DNA of 64,000 nucleotides from Enchytraeus crypticus. Its lineage: Eukaryota > Annelida > Clitellata > Enchytraeida > Enchytraeidae. Below, piece after piece: positions 59,308-64,000 of this stretch. Below the pieces are notes generated by a model, which saw only the letters and a list, made by a program, of their open reading frames with translations, ran no database searches and was not told the DNA's origin. The stretch covers positions 934,501-998,500 of the forward strand of contig CAJHZI010000518.1 of assembly GCA_905160935.1 (NCBI GenBank). The letters run 5' to 3'. Positions within the stretch are counted from its first letter, which is position 1. Each line of letters opens with the position of its first letter. A program made the position numbers and the translations under genes.

Positions 59308-61404
59308 AAATCAGGATCAGAGTTACTGAAGAGTAGACTAACCGCAGACTGTATGCGCCGTTAAAAGCGACACAGCACTAAGATCCAAACCAACGTATGA
59401 CAGGGCATTCAGTTGGTGAGTGCGTATGCTCAAGAAATTGCTTCTAAATTTTCTAATACCTACCCTATTTAAACGGGAATTCAAGGGAATATGATGATGG
59501 CGATTATGATGATCATTAGAGTAGCAATAAAAATGTAAAATTAGTTAATATATAACCTCGGCAGCTAAAAGGCAAATTTTCTAATCTTCATAATATCATA
59601 TAATTCTAATTTGTTGGTTAACTATCATCATCATCATCATCTTCCCTTGTCAACTATATACTACCACTTAACATATCATAACAGAATTTTACCTCCACAT
59701 TCCCTATTAATGACTAAAAGGCTCATTTAGTTAAGTCAATGGATCATGTCATGCAAATTAAAATGAAGACTTTCAGAATATTCAGTGTAAAGTCTAGCTG
59801 TTCAAATCACTGGTGAACTATATGGAATAAAATTACTAACATGAGCTATCTGATTATATAACTGACTGCATGCAAACTATAAAACTGTTTAACAGCTACC
59901 AATAATTATAATTATGTGCTTAAAAATTAAAAAAACTTCCTTATACGTAACTAATTACATTTTCACTTTTTATTAAAATTTTGCTCATCAGCCCTAGTAA
60001 TATAAAATTTAAGATGAGAAATCAGTGGAAGCCAAATGCATAACACTTTTAATTATACCTATAGCCGCAATTGAGTGTTTTGTTAGCATATTGATTAGCA
60101 ATTAAAAATTTATGAAATGTAGTTAGCTTGTAGAAGACAACAAGTAATTTAAACATTAAACAGAAATTAACTATCAGAGCATAATAACAACAATTTAAGA
60201 CAACAATATAATTTAAATATTAGGAGTATATAGGTAATAATAATAAAAATGTGCAAGATGCTTAATTACTGCAAAGTATTTAAGGCACAGAAATCATACT
60301 ATTCAAATAAAATATAAATCTGGTATTTAAGCAACCCATTTGTTTAATATCTCGAGATCTGAAAACTAAGCACTTTTTCCATCACTCTAGAATCTGCTTA
60401 GCCACAATTAATCAGATGTAGCATAATAGTGACTTTCTGTTTCCAGGACTCGGCACAGGTGCAACTTATAAGGTAAAAGGTTTTGACAGAGAATTGACTA
60501 GTACAATTACAGTGCTACTATCGTCCGTGACAACATCTAGCACAAACTAAATAATTAATTAATTAACTAACAAATTAATCACATTACAGATGTAGTGGTA
60601 CTGAGGTTAAGCATATTATTGTTCTAAGTTATCAAGTTTGGCTGTTTTCTAGAACATTGCATATTTCCCTAGAAGCTGCTGATCTCTTCGGGCATTCTAT
60701 CGGGAAACTGCGTATTTGTTGAAGTTATAAGTTGGCTACTTCTATGGTAATGTTTTGGGAATAGGTTGCTCTGCGGCATTGCATTGCGATGAGTGTTGGT
60801 AGGCTTTAGGCCGCAAAGTTAGTTTAGTTAGTTGCGGTTCATTCTATTCAGTCGATGCTATGATCTGAGGCAATGCAGTCGTTCTGTTCATTCTGCAGTT
60901 ACTCTCTATTGGACCTCTCTATTGGACTTCTCTGTTGAACGCATTTGAAGCGGGGCCTTCGGGCTCGGCCCGCAAAGGTGCCTTCGGAAATATGCACCCC
61001 GCCCTGCTGTGCTGGTTAGGACCTGGTCGATGCAGAAATTAACTATCAGAGCATAATTGATTTACGTTACTGTAACTTAATTTAGATAACAGCTGTAATA
61101 ATGAATTTAATTAATATTACATGAATAAAGTCTCTCGCGTCAAGTTCTTCGCAGTCTCTCACATTGCTAGCGGCCCATCTGGCTTTATGACAGCAGATCA
61201 CGTACCTGAGTTCTACAGTTAGTTTCCCCAAACAACATCATCGCCGTCTTCCGAGATCGACGTTAAACTCTAACAACATCTCTATTCAGTTCAACAAACA
61301 TCTATATTTAGCAAACAAAAAGCCTACCTGTTATACATAGGATATGGATACAACAATTTCAGCTTTGACTTTCGTCCCCGCTTTTTCCTTCTATTGATTG
61401 TCAT
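26894..61404 (-). CDS. Giant ankyrin-repeat / cassette / death-domain protein (whole gene model)
   Basis: Nineteen minus-strand exons, about 5,028 codons if all are joined. Order: basic N-terminus, seven ankyrin repeats, a long disordered K/E/S/T-rich region, eleven C-P-H-C/C-C-P-R-Y cassettes (A), three B cassettes, and a death-domain exon with a fourth B-like unit. Every intron is GT..AG and every junction phase agrees, which is strong support for one gene. Ankyrin repeats and death domains both bind other proteins, so a cytoplasmic scaffold is a fair inference; A modules may bind zinc through Cys/His. It resembles ankyrins at both ends and in having a giant exon, but shows no ZU5/UPA and has far fewer repeats. 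The start Met at 61,404 is the first in its open frame; an upstream exon cannot be excluded because an acceptor-like AG lies at 61,431-61,432. Confidence 0.85.
27097..28508 (-). CDS. Giant gene, exon with B-like unit and death domain
   Basis: A 1,412-bp exon, phase 1 to 0, acceptor GAATTTAG, donor GAG|GTAAGT. It opens with a B-like unit (ARTLQDAAIEAISAEVQRG, HIYRPEPLY, DRYDSLYEPE lacking the Trp pair). A charged linker and an uncharacterised region follow (PVDFSRYSIIAQLWMEQVDR to ARGRSMRRMMHDMERQ). A predicted death domain lies at about 27,605-27,372: KIGDKWQDLAWILFDE, RMIKDIQLKNPSNLTDQFQ, DLMQRWWKLRDDHATIEELH, RALQLLDL. The W..LA, N-P-x-x-L-x-x-Q, L-x-x-W-x-x-R-x-x-x-x-A-T and L-x-x-A-L spacing matches the ankyrin-type death fold, which pairs with other death domains. 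The tail is Ser/Arg-rich. Confidence 0.87.
29248..29412 (+). repeat. tRNA-derived SINE, copy 2
   Basis: GGGGATATGGCGTAACGG (A-box-like) at the start and CAGTCTCGAAGACCGGTCAC then CGGCCA at the end, matching the copy at 13,283-13,530. In the intron between cassette B3 and the death-domain exon; the rest of that intron (28,509-29,723) shows nothing else. Confidence 0.65.
29724..30320 (-). CDS. Giant gene, cassette B3
   Basis: A 597-bp phase 1-1 exon, acceptor ATGTGCAG, donor GTAGGC. Start DITRSARRASGRSQRSS; SLEQAALSQLTLSSGSQRIK; GRGVYRPSQAA; DSWLWEGYDGYEDD; then a Ser/Arg-rich tail. Confidence 0.88.
30958..31440 (-). CDS. Giant gene, cassette B2
   Basis: A 483-bp phase 1-1 exon, acceptor TTTTGTTAG, donor GTAGTG. 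SLEQAAFEALSSHQTSGGRR, AGGVYKPASEPP, then VDWLWDGYDGYEVEEE. The helix-like SLEQAA, the VYKP step and the WLWxGYDGY block keep their order and spacing. Confidence 0.88.
31903..32409 (-). CDS. Giant gene, cassette B1
   Basis: A 507-bp phase 1-1 exon, acceptor TTAATGTAG, donor GTGAGT. Belongs to a second module type: TSRTLTEAAMEVLQREES, then SVYRPRNAP, then DWLWEGFNAEG. No Cys. Starts with a Ser/Arg-rich stretch. Confidence 0.87.
32870..33277 (-). CDS. Giant gene, cassette A11 (core lost)
   Basis: A 408-bp phase 1-1 exon, donor GTCAGT. The acceptor is ambiguous (CTAG|CAG, a NAGNAG site giving one Ala more or less). YDAYDSCGEDEDHGHCLHCD and ECYMYERDLSPRFIEVSLT are homologous to cassette A, but the C-C pair has become L-S, leaving C-x2-C-x2-C. 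The R-x-I-x-P tail is not evident. Probably an old copy that no longer forms the same fold. Confidence 0.85.
33278..34478. other. Giant gene intron between A10 and A11
   Basis: No gene or clear repeat. A short CTAAACCCC/GGGGCTA-like G- and C-rich patch near 33,840-33,890 resembles the interior of the MITE at 6,372 but is too short to assign. Confidence 0.5.
34479..34916 (-). CDS. Giant gene, cassette A10
   Basis: A 438-bp phase 1-1 exon, acceptor TTTCGCAG, donor GTAGGA. Diverged module: RRRHGHRPQATMRRHTFKKY, then GECLHCGSHVGAHSIGQHSD and CCPRYVD, then PKMRHIKPLHGDG. C-x2-C and C-C pairs kept. Confidence 0.9.
35668..36108 (-). CDS. Giant gene, cassette A9
   Basis: A 441-bp phase 1-1 exon, acceptor TTTTCAG, donor GTAAGA. 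Start GLSQRDRRRSSRPTSRKYYK; one Glu shorter in the acidic stretch (HGEDEDCPHC); core as in A4-A8; tail DDSRYVRRGDYDSAYVDKYR is Tyr/Asp-rich. Confidence 0.9.
36109..37287. other. Giant gene intron between A8 and A9
   Basis: AT-rich, no recognised element. The minus-strand frame at 36,560-36,775 has no motif. Confidence 0.5.
37288..37722 (-). CDS. Giant gene, cassette A8
   Basis: A 435-bp phase 1-1 exon, acceptor TTTACAG, donor GTTAGT. First two thirds match A5-A7 almost exactly; the tail diverges after HYHGDESISTEQD into RRSDASFDDEAGDIVSGMGA. This marks the edge of the young duplication group. Confidence 0.9.
38507..38573 (-). repeat. RTE LINE 3' tail, short fragment
   Basis: About 67 bases match the 3' end of the RTE copies at 8,314-10,227 and 41,152-41,600 (TGCACTGCCTACTGGTAGGT, then CCTCCACGCTTCTCTGTCTT). 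In the intron between A7 and A8; no coding part remains. Confidence 0.7.
38925..39353 (-). CDS. Giant gene, cassette A7
   Basis: A 429-bp phase 1-1 exon, acceptor TTTCTTTCAG, donor GTAAGC (the best donor of the group). Start GRSYRGRKRSSRPASRKYYK, intact core, tail YGGMDESMSVVQSEQAGNRR, then HIIRASG at the junction. Confidence 0.9.
40100..40245 (-). repeat. tRNA-derived SINE-like sequence
   Basis: Minus strand shows an A-box-like GATGTCGGTAAGATACTCGA and, 35 bases later, a B-box-like GAGGTTCAAATCCTGGGCTC, followed by CGCGCGTCACTGACATCACT. tRNA-like spacing supports a SINE head. In the intron between A6 and A7. Confidence 0.5.
40501..40929 (-). CDS. Giant gene, cassette A6
   Basis: A 429-bp phase 1-1 exon, acceptor CTATTTTAG, donor GTGCGT. 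Variants against its sisters are RPVSKKYYKK, HYPEDESVTNEQNEG and LYPYGDEG. Core intact. Confidence 0.88.
41152..41600 (-). mobile_element. RTE-type LINE, 5'-truncated 3' end
   Basis: Encodes the RT C-terminus FRWTQKVINEEVMERVSKDR, QLINVFRNRK and LDDLKTSHVCK, closely similar to the copy at 8,314-10,227, with the same TAGTGCACTG/CTCTCTCT 3' end. Truncated at about 41,600 near KIVKTLVWTT. In the intron between A5 and A6; the rest of 40,930-42,543 has only AT-rich DNA. Confidence 0.85.
42544..42972 (-). CDS. Giant gene, cassette A5
   Basis: A 429-bp phase 1-1 exon, acceptor CCTGTAG, donor GTTTGT. Same module as A4, A6 and A7 with a few substitutions (RRRASRPTSRKYY at the start, LEVSHLGKSP, ESIANEQD). 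All Cys and His of the core are kept. The adjoining downstream intron shares about 60 bases with that of A4, so exon and flank were copied together. Confidence 0.88.
42973..45025. other. Giant gene intron between A4 and A5
   Basis: A 2-kb intron; apart from the 5S-derived segment near 43.3 kb and the copied flank of the cassettes at both ends I see no element. AT-rich. Confidence 0.5.
43298..43376 (-). ncRNA. 5S rRNA-derived sequence (pseudogene or SINE3-like head)
   Basis: Minus strand reads TTTAAGCAACAC, GGCTAGCACATGGATGAGCG, then ACCACCTTGGAAGACCGAGT and GCT. This is the 3' half of 5S rRNA (GTTAAGCAACGTCGGGC, TTAGTACTTGGATGGGTGAC, CGCCTGGGAATACCGGGTGC) with about a dozen changes, including the internal-promoter box C region. 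Too diverged for a functional 5S gene. Confidence 0.6.
45026..45454 (-). CDS. Giant gene, cassette A4
   Basis: A 429-bp phase 1-1 exon with no Met in its first three quarters, so Met-to-stop ORF listing shows only an out-of-frame shadow. Start GRSQRGKRRSSQSVSRRYYK differs from A5-A7; the rest (DSHGEEDEDCPHCKKH, HADCCPRYVDDSQAVDR, RRRAIKPLHYPGDE) is nearly identical to them. Acceptor TTTTGCAG, donor GTGTGT. Its 3' intron flank also matches that of A5. Confidence 0.88.
45455..46623. other. Giant gene intron between A3 and A4
   Basis: Contains a GAGAGA/GATAGA simple repeat at about 46,050-46,118 and a short direct repeat of AAGTGTAGATATTAGAT-like words at 46,490-46,580. Nothing coding. Confidence 0.6.
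46624..47058 (-). CDS. Giant gene, cassette A3
   Basis: A 435-bp phase 1-1 exon. Start RARSARKQKSVSKAFKN, then YDPYDSHGEEDEDCPHCKKH and HADCCPRYVDD identical to the central group, then a private tail with PKQRSIRPLSYERR. It is a hybrid: conserved core, diverged ends. Donor GTCTTC is weak. Confidence 0.87.
47735..47860 (+). pseudogene. Possible LINE RT C-terminal tail
   Basis: Plus-strand reading ATNSLPVILRKYKSHSLSIF, then QVSKSNLKYSI resembles the W-N-S-L-P...L-S-x-F-K-x-x-L-K ending of CR1/jockey-type RTs. Very short; in the intron between A2 and A3. Weak. Confidence 0.4.
48181..48606 (-). CDS. Giant gene, cassette A2
   Basis: A 426-bp phase 1-1 exon. Start HRRRRSSKGNRSYND; core VYCPHCKHGKDANHSDCCPR, the shortest spacer of the set (11 residues); then KIRKIQPIKYKKR. 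The Tyr-Asp acidic segment is replaced by HSSDEEF. Acceptor TTTTTGTAG, donor GTATGT. Confidence 0.87.
48690..48870 (+). repeat. Dispersed repeat family, copy 2
   Basis: CATCATCTTTGG/TTCAATCTTCCCTTTAATCC at the left and GGTTTGGATCTTAGTGCTTT, then GTCGCC at the right. The same two blocks occur in inverted orientation at 59,345-59,510. Possible SINE or MITE. In the intron between A1 and A2. Confidence 0.6.
49446..49871 (-). CDS. Giant gene, cassette A1
   Basis: A 426-bp phase 1-1 exon. Basic start RRRSSSRTRLGYKGRRLFDS; core GCPHCRHTSESG, then HHDCCPRYVDG with a long 20-residue spacer between the C-x2-C and C-C pairs; then PLKRNIQPRH. Diverged from the central copies but with all four Cys. Tail is Asp/Ser-rich. 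Donor GAG|GTCTGA is weak. Confidence 0.85.
49872..50765. other. Giant gene intron between the 69-bp exon and A1
   Basis: AT-rich; no recognised element. Confidence 0.5.
50766..50834 (-). CDS. Giant gene, exon 3 (69-bp linker)
   Basis: Twenty-three codons, REKAKSLHGGRRRALSAGHH and two more, symmetric phase 1-1, acceptor CTCCATAG and donor GTAAGC. The basic GRRRALS stretch resembles the starts of the A cassettes. It has no open frame long enough to be seen without splice logic, so support is phase plus good splice sites. Confidence 0.65.
51167..51475. repeat. Tandem duplication, about 152 bp unit
   Basis: Two adjoining copies start with CGTTAGGCT at 51,167 and 51,319. Long stretches (for example AGTCAATCAAATGGAAATAA) are identical. 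In the intron after the giant exon; the remaining intron (50,835-51,982) has nothing else. Confidence 0.9.
51983..59166 (-). CDS. Giant gene, exon 2: ankyrin repeats plus long repetitive region
   Basis: A 7,184-bp exon of 2,394 full codons. The acceptor TTTATAG precedes ATATCCAATG; the donor is ACAG|GTATAA, phase 2 to 1. Seven ankyrin repeats lie at about 58,865-58,110; DDTPIHAAARRGCEENVELL, ALHVAANQGHFQLFKML and APIHLAAEHGHVETVTALL are canonical. The remainder is low-complexity and charged, with a K-E-K-K-S-K-x-K-K-K-E unit recurring at 50-110-residue spacing over 55,380-54,120. A near-identical 150-bp segment is present at 57,583-57,735 and 56,512-56,664. The last 80 residues contain HKHCCPHHGC and ALKRHIQSMRF, which look like the core and tail of cassette A, so the array may have begun by copying this end. 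The exon layout recalls giant ankyrin exons, but here the repeats are in the same exon. Confidence 0.92.
59238..59307. repeat. (TA)n microsatellite
   Basis: Two TA runs separated by CTGTATATA, directly upstream of the giant exon acceptor region. Confidence 0.95.
59340..59510 (-). repeat. Dispersed repeat family, copy 3
   Basis: Reverse complement carries CATATTCCCTTGAATTCCCG, GGGTAGGTATTAGAAAAT and GGTTTGGATCTTAGTGCTGT, then GTCGC, colinear with 48,690-48,870. A further CATCATCATCATCTTCCCTT fragment lies at 59,625-59,650. Confidence 0.6.
60161..61057. repeat. 25-bp direct repeats around an 847-bp segment
   Basis: CAGAAATTAACTATCAGAGC followed by ATAAT occurs at 60,161-60,185 and exactly again at 61,033-61,057. 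The segment between them is AT-rich at the left and has a GC-rich, hairpin-forming block at 60,946-61,014. It lies in the first intron of the giant gene (59,167-61,327), which shows no other element besides those listed. Confidence 0.75.
61328..61404 (-). CDS. Giant gene, exon 1 (or first exon in window)
   Basis: Encodes MTINRRKKRGRKSKLKLLYP and then YPMYN, ending in phase 2 at the donor AACAG|GTAGGC. Joining to the giant exon gives an AGA codon and the local echo YPYPMYNRYPMRW. The frame stays open back to an acceptor-like AG at 61,431-61,432, so it could be an internal exon beginning at 61,430. The basic stretch could be a nuclear or acidic-lipid targeting signal, but this is speculation. 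Confidence 0.65.
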
Positions 61405-61430
61405 GTTGATGAAACTGTCAGTCCTCAGAA

Positions 61431-63240
61431 CTTAAAAATAAAATTCAGTCATAACGTATCTCAACACTGATCATAAGCTGCAAAACCAATGCAATCACAC
61501 GACATTAGTGAGTAAATCTTGCTTCATTTTAATCTAAAAAATGAAGATCTTTTATTTGTCAGTTAGGCAGCTAAACAAATATATCAAGTGTCTTACAATG
61601 AAGGAAGCAGTACAGACTACAAAATACAATTGCGATAAGTAAATAATATTACACAAGAGCGCTACCACAAAAATTGTTATAGACTTTTTGTTTCATTTTG
61701 CGTATCGATACTTTGATTAAAGATTGGTAGTATAATTCTAAATTTCCACTTTCACATAGAGTCCTTATATCTTTTGAAAAGATCAATCGTCTTAATATGG
61801 CCAAAAAAATTAAATTACATAAGTTAATTCCTTCTTTGTAAAATTTTAGACATAAATAAGATCGAATTGAAGCAAAAACAACAGTTGATGCCTCTGCAAA
61901 AAAGCAATAAAACAGATATTACAGGCATCCTAGTCACTGAATTACAAAAATCATAAGACCTATATGATAAGTATCATTTGACAATGAGGCACAGGTCACT
62001 TGTTCACAGAAATATGTGACTTTTTATTACAAATATTATTGAGATAAGTAAAACACTTTGGATAGAATAAATAATGAAACAGTGAGACCGTTTGAGGTTA
62101 AGATTGCTAACTAATTTAAAGTAAGAATAGCAGCAAGGTTTTCCCTTTATGTTAAAAGTAAAGTGCGAAACAAAGTTAAGGTGGGTTCATTGACAGTGCT
62201 GGGCAAAAGACATTTAAAAAGTATTTGAAGTAGTATGTAAAAAAATTGATATTACTTTTTATAAGTATTTTGAAAATGAAAAATTAAATATTATTTTGAA
62301 AATATTTGCAAATACTTTCTCCAAAATATTCTCTTAGATATTTAACTTCTACTTTTTGCATAAAATATTTCTACGCTCCTTTACACTGTAAATAATTACT
62401 ATAATAAATAATACTGTAATAAATATAACAATAATATAATAAATAATACTGTAATAAACTGTAAATCATTCCTATACTTTCAACTTTGGTTTAGTTCAAC
62501 TAAACTATCTTTCAACTGAAGTTGAAAGGTTGAAAAGGAGCAGAGATTATCCTTGATCTCGCTCATCAAAATGTTAATCCAGAAAATTCTCTAAGGAAAA
62601 TGTTATTCATTCGACCGATGGCAAAGTAGGCAGTAACCACATGATTAAATCAAAGTGCCTATGAAGAGATTAAATTGAAATTTGTTTATTTATCTATTTA
62701 TTTTATTACATTCACAGAGTTATTGCGTATCTCAATATGATTGTTCTTAATATCATGGAATTGATTCTCGATCACGCTGATCAGAAGTAAATTTGTTAGA
62801 ATTATGATTAGAGACTGGGCAACTATTTTAAGAATTATTACAAGTTACAAGAAGACTTCAGTTCAGGTAGCCAATATGCTGCAATGATGGTGATATTTTT
62901 TACAATAAGTTTTATAGGTTTAGTTCATTACACTGTATACAGATTTAAAGTCTTTTTCACATCCAAAGATGATGTCAAGGATGTTACTGCAGTCGTGCAT
63001 CACTACTTAATGACTTTGATAATGAATGACCCATGTTGTGTCAAGGCTACTAAAGAAAAGATCGATCATTAGCTGCACGGGTCCTAAGAGGAAACTGAGA
63101 AAAACTGAGTAAGGCAATCAGATATAAGCTCATGAAGAAACCACATTTGTCCCAAGCTACGGACTACAGTAAGATGTGGGCAAGGCATAGCCTTCTGTGC
63201 AGTCATTAACAAGAAATGTTGCAAACTATATCTAAAAGAT
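61431..63240. other. Region upstream of the giant gene
   Basis: AT-rich; no convincing exon or promoter element. At 62,197 the word CAGTGCTGGGCAAAAG, followed by AAGTATTTGAAGTA-like DNA, resembles the terminus of a hAT non-autonomous family, but no matching right end was found. Confidence 0.45.
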
Positions 63241-63242
63241 AG

Positions 63243-64000
63243 CTTAGTTCCCTTGGACAGATGAAATTAAATATTTAGGAATATATATTTTGAATGCATC
63301 TAAATTTAAATGTAGTTTTGATGCTGCCAAAATTAAATATTATAGATCTGCAAATGCAATATTGGCTAAATTAGGAACTTCTAACAATAAGCCTGTAATT
63401 CTGAAATTAATATCAACCATTGCTCTACCTTGTTTAACTTACACATTGGAGGCTCTGTCCCTTAATAAAACAGAGTTAACTACTCTAAATAGTCCGTGGA
63501 CTAAATCTTTTCAAAAGGTTTTTAATACATATGACACAAATACTATAAAACATTGTCAGTTGTATACTGGGTATAAATCAATTTTGCACATATATGCATT
63601 AAAAGTAATGTCCTTCTTATCGTCTCTGAATATGTCGGAAAATATAATGCTAAGATTAATACGTACAAGTCTGTCTATGGGCGACTTAGACAAGCTGGCA
63701 GCTCACTTCCATACTAATGCTCTGGATTTTAAAAATAACTACAGAGATGTAATAAATCTCAACTTTCAACAGTGATGAAAGAAAAAAATTGGCATATTAT
63801 GCCAATAAGTATTCTTGCGGAATTTTGACAAATGTAACCTATGCGGTTTCAATATTGATGATATTGATGTGCTTATACTGCATAGGCTACTTTTCGAAAT
63901 GCAGTCTATTGTTTTTCTTTATGTTCTATTTTCTTTGTTTTGCACATTTGCGCTTATTTCTGTTTCTGTTTTGTGTGTGTTTTGGTTGCCCAAGTGGTGA
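63243..64000 (+). pseudogene. LINE reverse-transcriptase C-terminus, runs off the window
   Basis: DEIKYLGIYI (the post-palm L-G strand), then NASKFKCSFDAAKIKYYRSA, ALPCLTYTLEALSLNKTEL and SPWTKSFQKVFNTYDTNTIK are typical of the thumb of jockey/CR1-superfamily RTs. The frame is open to 63,775. Downstream, SCGILTNVTYAVSILMILMC in another frame resembles the zinc-knuckle end and 3' region. No catalytic palm upstream, so 5'-truncated. Confidence 0.75.

Noticed and set aside
60946-61014. GC-rich block as a bacterial contaminant or CpG-island promoter
   Set aside because: It is under 100 bp, embedded in AT-rich DNA and bounded on one side by the 25-bp repeat; no TATA, initiator or open frame supports either idea.
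26894-61404. Calling the giant gene a canonical ankyrin (ANK1/2/3 orthologue)
   Set aside because: Only seven ankyrin repeats and no ZU5 or UPA domain are visible; giant exon and death domain alone are not enough.

Overview
The window is nuclear DNA of an invertebrate animal. It is AT-rich, its genes have many GT..AG introns, and it is littered with non-LTR retrotransposons, DNA transposons and SINE-like repeats. Nothing fixes the phylum; a marine or aquatic invertebrate is only a guess from the transposon mixture. No prokaryotic gene organisation is present.

Layout. Positions 1-12,400 are intergenic and dominated by transposons: a decayed CR1/jockey-type LINE (about 260-3,700, minus), a 722-bp hAT-like MITE with 8-bp target duplications (6,372-7,093), and a LINE (7,932-11,110, plus) split by an RTE-type LINE that left a 14-bp target duplication. 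Positions 12,474-23,309 (plus) hold a three-exon host gene that I read as YAE1, the cytosolic Fe-S cluster adaptor. Its 9.6-kb first intron contains a nest of elements: a hAT transposase broken by a pogo/Tigger transposase, which itself holds a LINE fragment and a tRNA-related SINE-like insert.

From 61,404 down to about 26,894 (minus) runs one very large host gene that faces YAE1 tail to tail. I reconstructed 19 coding exons whose reading phases all agree, about 5,028 codons in total. The order is a short basic exon, a 7,184-bp giant exon (seven ankyrin repeats, then a long acidic and lysine-rich region with internal repeats), a 69-bp exon, eleven homologous cassette exons ('cassette A': basic start, C-P-H-C, then H-x-D-C-C-P-R-Y, then a basic R-x-I-x-P segment), three exons of an unrelated 'cassette B', a 1,412-bp exon that starts with a fourth B-like unit and ends in a predicted death domain, and a probable 10-residue last exon. 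All of the 69-bp, A and B exons are symmetric phase 1-1, so any of them can be duplicated or skipped without breaking the frame. I cannot equate this architecture with a named family: it has the ankyrin-repeat and death-domain ends of ankyrins and a giant exon, but I see no ZU5 or UPA domain.

Positions 61,430-64,000 are non-genic apart from a LINE reverse-transcriptase tail at the right edge. The most interesting content is the expandable cassette array in the giant gene; the youngest copies, between 38.9 and 45.5 kb, are almost identical.
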